Assembly (NCBI GenBank): GCA_049509515.1
Contig: JBEKZV010000015.1
Location: forward strand, 30,043-94,042
DNA from: JBEKCP01 sp049509515
GTDB lineage: Bacteria > Planctomycetota > Planctomycetia > Pirellulales > Thermoguttaceae
Length of the DNA: 64,000 nucleotides
Reading direction: 5' to 3'
In this document: positions 1 through 7,668 of the stretch, piece after piece
Layout of the letters: each line of letters begins with the position of its first letter
Position numbering within the stretch: position 1 is the first letter of the stretch
Notes under the pieces: generated by a model
Databases searched by the model: none
The model's input: the letters and a program-made list of their open reading frames with translations, nothing else
Told to the model about the DNA's origin: nothing
Translations under genes and position numbers: made by a program

Positions 1-2
1 AT

Positions 3-1487
3 GGACCGTGGACGTTGGGCAAGGATCGGCCCGATCTGCCGTTGGCATACTATGGGACGGTGTCACGGCTGGTGGAAAGCGTGGGGCTGATGACCGCGGG
101 CAAGGACGCCGTTCTGACGGTCGTGGCCCACGGCGCGGACAACGAGGGCGCCAGTTTCGACCTGGCGCTGAACCGCACGAGCGTGCCCGGACTGGTGAGG
201 GTCGAGCGGATCCGCGCCAACGCCAAGATGCCGCCGATGGTGATGGCCGCGTCGGCAAACCCCGCATACATTATCGGTCCGGGGCCGGTGGACGACGGGG
301 ATCTGCCGGCACTGCTTGCGAAGCTCAATGCCTCGGATCCTATGGTGTGCGCCGAAGCGGCGAACGATCTGCGGTGCCTCGGCCGCAAGGCCCGCGCAGC
401 GGCGGCGCCCTTGGCGGAACTTCTCCAACACGCGGTGCCGCAAGTGCGGCTGTCGGCGGCCGCCGCGCTGGTGCGTATCGACCCCAAAGACGCACGCGCC
501 CTCAAAGTGCTCGCGCAGGGCCTGCAGAGCGCCGATCGGGCCGAGCGCCGTGAGGCGGCCAAGGCCGCAGGCTTGGCGGGCCCCGGGGCGGCCGCCCTGG
601 CTGAGAAGCTCGCGGGCATGTTGAACGACCCCGATGAGCCGCTGCGGATCATCGCGCTACAAGCCATCTCCATGCTCGGCCCGGCCGCCGCCAAGGCCGC
701 CCAATCCCTTACCCCGCTCTTGGACGATCCCGAGCTCGTGATTGACGCCGCGGATGCGCTGGGCCGCATCGGTGCGCCCGCCCGTCCCGCCTTGAAGCGT
801 CTGGCACGGATGCTGTCGGCCAAGGAGCCGGCCGTGCGCTGGGCGGCTGTGCGGGCGATGTCGCAGATCGGCGGCGAGGACGCCCGCCCGGCGGTCGACT
901 TCATGGTCCGCGCCCTCCGGGATGCGTCCGAGGTGGAAGGCTACAACATGATGATCTACCTGGCCCTGTTGGGCCCGGTCGCCAAGGATGCCGCTCCGAC
1001 AGTCCGCAGCACGCGGATCAAGCATCCTCTGCTCCCCTCGGCAACCCTTTGGGCGATGGAGTCGGACAAGAGTCTCCCTTGGGCAGGCCGCGGGCGGTTT
1101 GGGCCGCCGGGTCCCGGCGGCCCCGGGGGGGAAGGTCCGGATCTCGGCTCGTTGATCTACGAGGCGTTCGTCCACGAACTGGGGGAACGGCTCCGTCCCT
1201 CCGCCCGCCTGTTGGCCCGGAAGATCATGGATGGCACGGCCGGCGACGTGCCCGCGTGGGGCTACAAGATCCTGGCGACTTGCCCCGACATGGCGATCGA
1301 CGTTCTCGCGCCCCATCTGGCAGACAACGACATCGCGATGCGCGAGCGCGCGGCCGTGGCACTGGGCTATATGGGCCCGGCCGCCGCACCGGGAATTGGC
1401 CGGGTCGAAACGGCATTGGGCAAGGCTGCGACCGATCGCGAGAAGCGCCTGATCGCATGGTGCCTCCGGGAAATCAGCCGCCAGTGA
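3..1487 (+). CDS. HEAT-repeat protein, 5' end outside the window
   Basis: The frame is open from the first bases of the window, so the true start lies upstream; the TTG at 15 is only the first possible start inside it. From about residue 90 the protein is a run of helical pairs with motifs such as LAELL, VRLSAAAAL and RWAAVRAM, typical of HEAT/PBS-lyase-like repeats, broken by a glycine/proline-rich loop near residues 355-370 (GPPGPGGPGG). HEAT solenoids are protein-interaction scaffolds; no catalytic motif is visible. The function is unknown. Planctomycetes carry many such proteins, often next to PQQ-propeller proteins as here. Confidence 0.8.
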   Translation, partial: GPWTLGKDRPDLPLAYYGTVSRLVESVGLMTAGKDAVLTVVAHGADNEGASFDLALNRTSVPGLVRVERIRANAKMPPMVMAASANPAYIIGPGPVDDGDLPALLAKLNASDPMVCAEAANDLRCLGRKARAAAAPLAELLQHAVPQVRLSAAAALVRIDPKDARALKVLAQGLQSADRAERREAAKAAGLAGPGAAALAEKLAGMLNDPDEPLRIIALQAISMLGPAAAKAAQSLTPLLDDPELVIDAADALGRIGAPARPALKRLARMLSAKEPAVRWAAVRAMSQIGGEDARPAVDFMVRALRDASEVEGYNMMIYLALLGPVAKDAAPTVRSTRIKHPLLPSATLWAMESDKSLPWAGRGRFGPPGPGGPGGEGPDLGSLIYEAFVHELGERLRPSARLLARKIMDGTAGDVPAWGYKILATCPDMAIDVLAPHLADNDIAMRERAAVALGYMGPAAAPGIGRVETALGKAATDREKRLIAWCLREISRQ

Positions 1488-1506
1488 GGCCGAGTCCTGG
1501 AGTAGC

Positions 1507-1614
1507 GTAAAGAACGCCGTCACCGTCGTCGAGTTGGCGGCGGCGTACCGCGAGCACGCCAAATCGCACTGCGTCAAGCACGGCAAATCCATGGCAACGG
1601 AGTCGCAGCCATGA
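1507..1614 (+). pseudogene. possible relic of a tyrosine integrase N-terminal domain
   Basis: One frame reads NAVTVVELAAAYREHAKSHC and then VKHGK before a stop at 1612-1614. This resembles the start of the SAM-like (core-binding) domain of phage-type integrases, where a 'TVxELxxxYxxHAxxxYVKxGxxT' pattern is common. No start codon, catalytic domain or Arg/His/Tyr residues follow. The call rests on about 25 residues, so it is tentative. The rest of the 282-base gap between the HEAT gene and the PQQ gene shows nothing recognisable. Confidence 0.3.
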
Positions 1615-1769
1615 CGTGGGCGATTGACTTTCCGGCAGACTGGAAATACATTCGACGTATTACCTGGTGGATTGCGCAGCGTGTACGGTAGCCAAGAGCG
1701 GGGCATCCTGCTTGCTGCTGCCCCTGCCGATCGCCGCCGCCCCCTGACCCCTATTCCCGCAGGATCGTC

Positions 1770-3065
1770 GTGCGGCACACGTGGTTGATGATCTTCGCGG
1801 TGGGTCTCGACGGGGTCGCCGGCGCCGGCGAGAACTGGCCGCAGTTTCGCGGGCCAGGTGCCGACGGCAGCTCCGACGCCGTTGGCCTGCCGCTCCGCTG
1901 GAGCGAGACCGAGAACGTCCAGTGGAAGACCCCCATCCACGACCGCGGCTGGTCGTCGCCGGTCATCTGGGACAACCAGATCTGGCTGACGACCGCCACG
2001 GCCGACGGCAAGCGGCTGTATGCCGTCTGCGTGGCGCGCGACAGCGGCAAGATTTTGCACGACATCCTGCTGTTTGGCGACCACGAGCCGGAGCCGATCG
2101 CCGGCCTGAACAGCTACGCCTCGCCCACGCCGGTCATCGAGGCCGGCCGGGTTTACGTCCATTTCGGCACCTACGGCACGGCTTGCCTGGACTCCGCCTC
2201 GGGTGAGAAGATCTGGACGCGGCGCGATCTGCACTGCAACCACTATCGCGGGCCGGGCTCGTCGCCGCTGCTCTGGGGCAACCTGCTGTTTCTGCACTAT
2301 GACGGCTTCGACGTGCAGTACGTCGTGGCGCTGGACAAGAAGACCGGCGCCACCGTCTGGAAGACGGACCGCTCGACCGACTTTGCCGGGGTCGACGGCG
2401 ACAACCGCAAGGCATTCTCCACGCCGACCGTCATCGGTCCGGCCGGCAAATCGCAGTTGATCAGCGCCGGCTCGAAGGCCGCGATGGCCTATGACCCGCC
2501 GAGCGGCAAGGAACTCTGGAAGGTTTGCTATCCGATCGGGTTCTCGACCACGTCCCGCCCGTTGGTGGCGGCGGGGATGGTCTTGATCAGCACCGGCTCC
2601 GGGCGACCGGAGCTGTGGGCGGTGCGGCCTGACGGCCGGGGCGACGTCACCAAGAGCCGCGTGGTCTGGAAGGTTGTCAAGGCGATGCCCTTCATCCCTT
2701 CGCCTACCGTGGCCGGCGACCTGGTCTATACTGTCAACGATGCCGGTATCCTATCGTGCCTCGAGGCCAAGTCGGGCGAGATCGTCTGGCAGCATCGCAT
2801 TGGCGGTCAATACTCGGCCTCACCGCTGGCGGCGGAGGGCCGCGTCTATTTCTTCGCACAGGATGGCAAGACCACGGTAGTCGAGGCGGGGCGCGCGTAT
2901 GGGGAACTGGCCGTCAATGTGCTGGAGGCCGGCTTCATGGCCTCGCCGGCCGCATCGGGCAAGGCATTGTTCCTGCGGACCAAGACCCACTTGTACCGCA
3001 TCGAGCCGGCCAATACCCGGATTTCGCGCTCCGACTCCGGCGTCACCGCCCCTCGAACTCCTTGA
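1770..3065 (+). CDS. secreted PQQ-like beta-propeller repeat protein
   Basis: 431 residues, GTG start, with an N-terminal hydrophobic signal (MRHTWLMIFAVGLDGVAGAG) followed by the planctomycete motif ENWPQFRGPGADG. The body has repeated blades of the PQQ/BamB type: a glycine-rich strand, 'SPVIWDNQIWLTTA', 'LYAVCVARDSGKILHD' and 'YTVNDAGILSCLEAKSGEIV'. The fold is an eight-bladed propeller; in BamB it is an outer-membrane assembly scaffold, but in this group the substrate or partner is unknown and quinone binding is not implied. The 3' end overlaps that of the convergent GH20-like gene by 23 bases. A weak ribosome-binding site makes the start uncertain. Confidence 0.85.
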   Translation: MRHTWLMIFAVGLDGVAGAGENWPQFRGPGADGSSDAVGLPLRWSETENVQWKTPIHDRGWSSPVIWDNQIWLTTATADGKRLYAVCVARDSGKILHDILLFGDHEPEPIAGLNSYASPTPVIEAGRVYVHFGTYGTACLDSASGEKIWTRRDLHCNHYRGPGSSPLLWGNLLFLHYDGFDVQYVVALDKKTGATVWKTDRSTDFAGVDGDNRKAFSTPTVIGPAGKSQLISAGSKAAMAYDPPSGKELWKVCYPIGFSTTSRPLVAAGMVLISTGSGRPELWAVRPDGRGDVTKSRVVWKVVKAMPFIPSPTVAGDLVYTVNDAGILSCLEAKSGEIVWQHRIGGQYSASPLAAEGRVYFFAQDGKTTVVEAGRAYGELAVNVLEAGFMASPAASGKALFLRTKTHLYRIEPANTRISRSDSGVTAPRTP

Positions 3066-4779
3066 CGTGCTGCAGGAACACGTCCAGTTTCGAGTAGTCG
3101 TTCAGCCAGGTGGTGTACATCACGCCGCAGACGCCCCGCACCTTGGCGGCCATCTTCAGCCACTCGATGATCCTCCGCGGGTCGGCGTCGTAGTAACCGG
3201 CCAGGATCTGGCGGTGGCCCCGCTCGGCGAAAAACCTCAAGCTGTCGGCATTGTTGTTGTGCCAGTTGGCCACCAGGACGCGCCCGGGCAGACCCTCCCA
3301 GGAACCGTACCACGGGCCGCTACCCTTGGCCAGGTACATCCAGCCCTCTTTGCGGGCGTTGTGAAACGGATCGAACATGTCGTTCCAGACCAGGATCGGC
3401 TTGCCCGGGTCCGTCCGCTCGATGATCTCGGCGCACCGCTTGACGTTGTCGGCCAGCATCTGGCCACAGGTCATCTTGCGCCGCGCGCAGGAGTCGTCCC
3501 AGCCGCAGTGGCGGATTTCGTCGTGGGCCATCATGTAGAAGTCCGGCTCGACGGTTTCCTTGACCCAGCGAATCTGTCCCTCGATCAGGTCGTAGACCTT
3601 GGGTTCGCTGAAGCAGCAGTTGATCTGGTGGCTCTTGCCGGCGAGCGTGGCGAAGTGGTAGCTGGCGAGCACCTTCTGCCCCTCTTTGAGCCGGCTGCCG
3701 GCGGGAACCGTCACCGTGGGCGGTTCGTGCCAGTAGCTGAAGTACCCCGGGTTGGGGTCGTGGCCCAGCTTGGGGTCTTTTGCTCCCGAGAAGTCCTGGC
3801 CCTCGATGTAGACCGTCTTGCCGTCTTCGCTGGTGACCGTCAAGGGCAGGCTGGGGCGACGGATGACGTTCACCAGGCCGCCGGGCTCGATGCGCACGTC
3901 GCTCCACCAGATCTTGCCGCCCTTGGCGTTGTACGAGCCCAGGTAGATGCCAACCTCCGTATTCTCGGCGCTGGCGAACGCGGCGTGTAGACGGGTCCAG
4001 TCCATCGTCTTCCGGATGGCCGGCGGTTGCCAGTTGAGTGCCTGGCCCTGGCTGGGATCGCCGGAAAATGCGAAGATGCGGAAATCGCCGGAGGTGCAGT
4101 TCTCGGTCTTGGCCATTGCCGAAATGTGGTAGTAGTGCCAAGGCCGGACTTTGATCTTCTGGATCAGGCGGACGACCCCGCGCGTGCCGCCCGAGTGGTC
4201 CTGGCGGAGCGTCGGCTTGCCGTTGTACGTGACATCGTCATCCTTGAAGGAAACCTTGCCGGGCTGATCGACGGTCCAGCCTGCCGGGCTGCCGCGATTC
4301 CATTGTTCCAGAGAGCCGTTCAGCAGCCGTGCCACGTCATCCCGCGGCAGCAGCTTGCCGTCCTGGACAACGAATGCGGCGTTACGCACCGGCATACCCT
4401 CCGCCAGGTTGGGGTCGGCCGCCAGGAACTCGGCCGCGTAACCCATCGGGCAAACGTCGACGGTCAACTGCACCTGCTGCTCGGTACAGGCCTGGCGGAG
4501 CCTGTGGACGTTGCGGGCGTAGAACTTCTCCTGAAGCTGGAACTTGGCAAACTTGCTGTCGGCCACGAAAATCCCGTTGTAGCCCGCCTGCTTGGCGCGA
4601 TGCACGAGGTCGATGGTCTTCTGCAATGCCTCTTCGCGGGCCAGGTTCGTCATGGTGAACACCCAGCGATACTTGATCTCGAGCTCCGGCAAGGCGGGCT
4701 TGGCCGGCCCGGCACCCTGCGCCAGGGCCGTGGAAATACAAGCGAACAACGCGGTGAGCACGACCGTAAGATTCCTCAT
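3043..4779 (-). CDS. secreted glycoside hydrolase-like protein (GH20-like TIM barrel)
   Basis: 578 residues with a clear signal peptide (hydrophobic VVLTALFACISTALA, cleavage after ALAQ). The N-terminal 130 residues contain barrel strands such as AGYNGIFVADSKF and VQLTVDVCPMGY. A middle segment (about 145-300) is beta-rich and looks like a carbohydrate-binding or jelly-roll insert (WHYYHISAMAKT). The second half of the barrel has FYMMAHDEIRHCGWDDSC, with an Asp-Glu pair in the position expected of the GH20 catalytic dyad, then PILVWNDMFDPF and GYYDADP. Family membership is by motif only; the substrate is unknown. It probably acts on glycans in the periplasm or at the surface. Confidence 0.6.
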   Translation of the reverse strand: MRNLTVVLTALFACISTALAQGAGPAKPALPELEIKYRWVFTMTNLAREEALQKTIDLVHRAKQAGYNGIFVADSKFAKFQLQEKFYARNVHRLRQACTEQQVQLTVDVCPMGYAAEFLAADPNLAEGMPVRNAAFVVQDGKLLPRDDVARLLNGSLEQWNRGSPAGWTVDQPGKVSFKDDDVTYNGKPTLRQDHSGGTRGVVRLIQKIKVRPWHYYHISAMAKTENCTSGDFRIFAFSGDPSQGQALNWQPPAIRKTMDWTRLHAAFASAENTEVGIYLGSYNAKGGKIWWSDVRIEPGGLVNVIRRPSLPLTVTSEDGKTVYIEGQDFSGAKDPKLGHDPNPGYFSYWHEPPTVTVPAGSRLKEGQKVLASYHFATLAGKSHQINCCFSEPKVYDLIEGQIRWVKETVEPDFYMMAHDEIRHCGWDDSCARRKMTCGQMLADNVKRCAEIIERTDPGKPILVWNDMFDPFHNARKEGWMYLAKGSGPWYGSWEGLPGRVLVANWHNNNADSLRFFAERGHRQILAGYYDADPRRIIEWLKMAAKVRGVCGVMYTTWLNDYSKLDVFLQHVKEFEGR

Positions 4780-5069
4780 CGAGTTCCCCCATGTTGTGAG
4801 CTGTGTCGAACGGGCAGACTGGTTGGTTTCCAGTCAAAGCGGTGCTTGATCGCTGCATCCCCGACAAAAGCCGTGCCTGGCAGCGCGAGCGGCCCACCGC
4901 CGCGACCCGCGAGATGCCATCGGATGCCTGAGGCTGAGGTCAGTATACCGCGGCCTGCAGGGTCCTTCCATCCTCGGAATGGGATTCCCGCAGTTTGCAG
5001 GTTGGAATGACGGCTCTGCGACGATCGGATGGGGGCCGCTCCTGGCTGCCGGCGAAGATCCAAAGTCCT

Positions 5070-6023
5070 TCAATCGCCCCAGCCGCGCCGTCCCTTGCGA
5101 GCTTGATCGGCCTTGTTCTCGTCCTTGGCCGCGGGCGACTTGAAGTACAGGCGGACCGTCGAGATCACGGAGATCTCCGGGTCCATCGGCAACTCGCGGG
5201 GCTGCACGTCGCCGTCGCTGTATAGCCCGCGGTAGTACGTATTGCGCGGACGATAGGCGTGGATGTACGGCACGTTGCGCCGCATCTCGCCGGTCACCGC
5301 CCCTTCGTAGCTGTTGGTGAACGAGTGGTAAAGCGATTCGGGGTAGCGAACCGTCGTGTGCTCCTGCACGTTGATCACCGGCGGCCGGTCGCCCAGCAGC
5401 GCGCCCAACAGGGCGTCGGCCTTGCCGCGTGCCGCCTGAACCGCCTGCCCGCGGACCTTGACCTTCACCTCGTCCAGGTCCTTGCTCCAATAGTCGAACG
5501 CGATGATGTCGGTGATCCCCTGTTCCAATGCCTTGGCCAACGCCGCACGCGCCTCGGCTTCCCCGCGCGCGGCCAGATGGACGTTGGTCTGCATGCGGTA
5601 GCCGGCCTTCTTCTCCACCTCCGCGTCCAGGTTGCCGTGTTTCTCGGGGCTCCACTGATAGCGCGGCACAACGGCGATGAAGTCCACGACGACCCGTTCC
5701 GGCCCGATCCCCATTTTGGACCATGCCGCCCGCAGGCGATCGATCGCCGCGTCGATGGCTTGCTGGCACTTCGGGGCGGTCTCGCCTTCGCTGGTCACTG
5801 CCAGCACCACGCGGACGTCCGTCGGCCGCACGCGGAGTTCCGCGCGGCCCTCGATGGTGATGTAGCCTTGGGCGATCGGCGGTTGCAAGAGCGGCAAGTC
5901 CGCCACGTCGGCGGCGGCTCCTTCCGCGCCCCCGCGCAACCCGGCCATCTGGCCGATCGCCGGCGGCAACGGGATGGACGCGAGCGACAACAGAACGGCA
6001 ACGGCATGAAGCGGACGGAGCAT
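5070..6023 (-). CDS. SIMPL (DUF541) domain protein
   Basis: 317 residues from the ATG at 6023, chosen because AAGGAG sits about 9 bases upstream; an in-frame ATG at 6077 has no such site. The signal peptide is LHAVAVLLSLASIPLPPAIG. The SIMPL domain starts with ITIEGRAELRVRPTDVRVVL, followed by the helix with repeated alanine and lysine positions and the strand YRMQTNVHLAARGEAEARAAL. Members are periplasmic or outer-membrane proteins (E. coli YggE, BP26) linked to oxidative stress, but their biochemical role is not settled. The C-terminal 70 residues (YRPRNTYYRGLYSDGD onward) are less conserved in type. It stands alone between the GH20-like gene and the permease. Confidence 0.8.
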   Translation of the reverse strand: MLRPLHAVAVLLSLASIPLPPAIGQMAGLRGGAEGAAADVADLPLLQPPIAQGYITIEGRAELRVRPTDVRVVLAVTSEGETAPKCQQAIDAAIDRLRAAWSKMGIGPERVVVDFIAVVPRYQWSPEKHGNLDAEVEKKAGYRMQTNVHLAARGEAEARAALAKALEQGITDIIAFDYWSKDLDEVKVKVRGQAVQAARGKADALLGALLGDRPPVINVQEHTTVRYPESLYHSFTNSYEGAVTGEMRRNVPYIHAYRPRNTYYRGLYSDGDVQPRELPMDPEISVISTVRLYFKSPAAKDENKADQARKGRRGWGD

Positions 6024-6246
6024 GGCGGATCTCCTTGAGTTCGGGGTGGTCGTTTCAGATCGAGCGATACAGTGCACGAGAGCGGACGGTCATGGGGTTC
6101 TCACCCTCGTCATGCACGTCGGAGCCCCTCGGCGGCAGGCCGACAACTGTTATCTTGATCGCTGAAATGTGCTTGTCAAGTTCGACAGCGGACAAGGGCG
6201 GCCTGTAGCCCGTTGGGGGCTGGAACGGTCCCGGACCGCGGGGCGG

Positions 6247-7596
6247 CTAACCGCCCGCTCCGCCGCGGCCCGAGCGGGCCAGCACGCGCCATGCCAGGTA
6301 GCTTGCCGTGCCGGCCGCCAGCGTCGCCACGCCCCAGGCGATATAGTACGCGCCCGAAGTCGCGAAGATGTACGTCCAACCCGCCAGCGCGATCAGGGCC
6401 GGCCAGGGATACCAAGTCATGCGGAACGCCGCGGGGTGGCTGCCGCGCCAGCGGAGCCGCGACACGGCCGCGATCTGGGCGATGAACTGCACCAGGATCC
6501 GCGTGGTCATCAGGGCGCCGATGACCGCCTCCAAGGGGAAGAAACTGGCAACCACCGTCACCACTCCCAGGACGAGCAACGCGACGTGCGGGAAATCGCC
6601 GCGGGGGTGCAGCCCGGCAAACGCCGAGAAGAAGAAACCGTCCCGCGCCGCGGCATACGGAATCCGCGAATATCCCAGCATCAACGCGAACACCGAGGCC
6701 AGGGCGGTCCAGCAAACCATCACCGTGATCACCACGCCGCCGACGGGGCCGTACAGCCGCTCCATGAACAGCGAGGCGATGAACTTCGAGTCCAGGGCCT
6801 CTCTCCAGGGCACCACGCCGATGATGGCGACGTTCATCGCCAGGTAGATTGCAGCCACCACGAGCACGGAGATCAGAATGGACCGCGGAATCGTCCGCGA
6901 CGGTTGCCGCACCTCGTCGCCGATGTAGCACACGCTGTAGTAGCCGAGAAAGTCGTACATCGCCCACATCATCGCCGAGCCCAGCCCCAGCGCGAACCCC
7001 TGGGAGAACCGGAAAGCGCCGGGTGGAAAGTCGAAGGCCGTGGCTGCATGGAAGTGCCGCAGGCCGGGCACCAGCACGGCGGCAAGCGTCAGCAGGACCC
7101 CCAGCCACAAGGCCACCAGCAGCGTTCCCACCGATTCGATCTTGCGGTACAAGAGCAGCACCGTGAGGGCTCCCACCCCGGCCGCCAGCCACTGGACCTC
7201 GTGCGGCCGCATCGGCAGCAGGTAGGTCAAGTACTGCGCGAACCCGATGTTGCCGGAGGCGATTTCCAGCGGTCCCGACAGGAGGAATTGCCAGATGAAC
7301 AGGAACGGCAGCAACCGCCCCCAGCGTGTTCCGGCATAGGCCGCTTTCAGGTATTCGAAGCTGCCGCCGGACAAGGGGACTGCGGAGGCCAGCTCGGCCC
7401 AAACCGCGCCGTCGCACACGGCCAGCAAGGCGCCCAGGATCCACCCCAGCATGGCCTGCGGTCCGCCCATGGAAGCCAGGATCAGCGGAATGGTCAGGAA
7501 CGGTCCGATCCCGACCATGTTGGACATGTTCATGGCCGTGGCGTGCCACAGGCCGAAACCGCGGTGCAGCTTGATGGGTCTGCCGTCGGAGATCAT
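6247..7596 (-). CDS. APC-family amino acid permease
   Basis: 449 residues with about 12 hydrophobic segments along the whole length and no signal peptide. The N-terminus has the APC signature 'GLWHATAMNMSNMVGIGPFL', corresponding to the unwound TM1 with its GIG motif, followed by 'GPQAMLGWILGALLAV' and 'SGGSFEYLKAAYAG', equivalent to 'PxxGGxYxYL' of amino acid permeases. 'IGDEVRQPSRTIPRSIL' is the conserved loop before TM6/7. It should be an inner-membrane secondary transporter driven by a proton or sodium gradient. The substrate cannot be told from the sequence. The ribosome-binding site is weak, so a nearby start is possible. Confidence 0.88.
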   Translation of the reverse strand: MISDGRPIKLHRGFGLWHATAMNMSNMVGIGPFLTIPLILASMGGPQAMLGWILGALLAVCDGAVWAELASAVPLSGGSFEYLKAAYAGTRWGRLLPFLFIWQFLLSGPLEIASGNIGFAQYLTYLLPMRPHEVQWLAAGVGALTVLLLYRKIESVGTLLVALWLGVLLTLAAVLVPGLRHFHAATAFDFPPGAFRFSQGFALGLGSAMMWAMYDFLGYYSVCYIGDEVRQPSRTIPRSILISVLVVAAIYLAMNVAIIGVVPWREALDSKFIASLFMERLYGPVGGVVITVMVCWTALASVFALMLGYSRIPYAAARDGFFFSAFAGLHPRGDFPHVALLVLGVVTVVASFFPLEAVIGALMTTRILVQFIAQIAAVSRLRWRGSHPAAFRMTWYPWPALIALAGWTYIFATSGAYYIAWGVATLAAGTASYLAWRVLARSGRGGAGG

Positions 7597-7668
7597 GGCT
7601 CGGGATAGGTTAACGGGCTCGGGAAGGCACGCATGACTTTCCAGGCAGGCTCCCAGCGAGCGCTCGGG

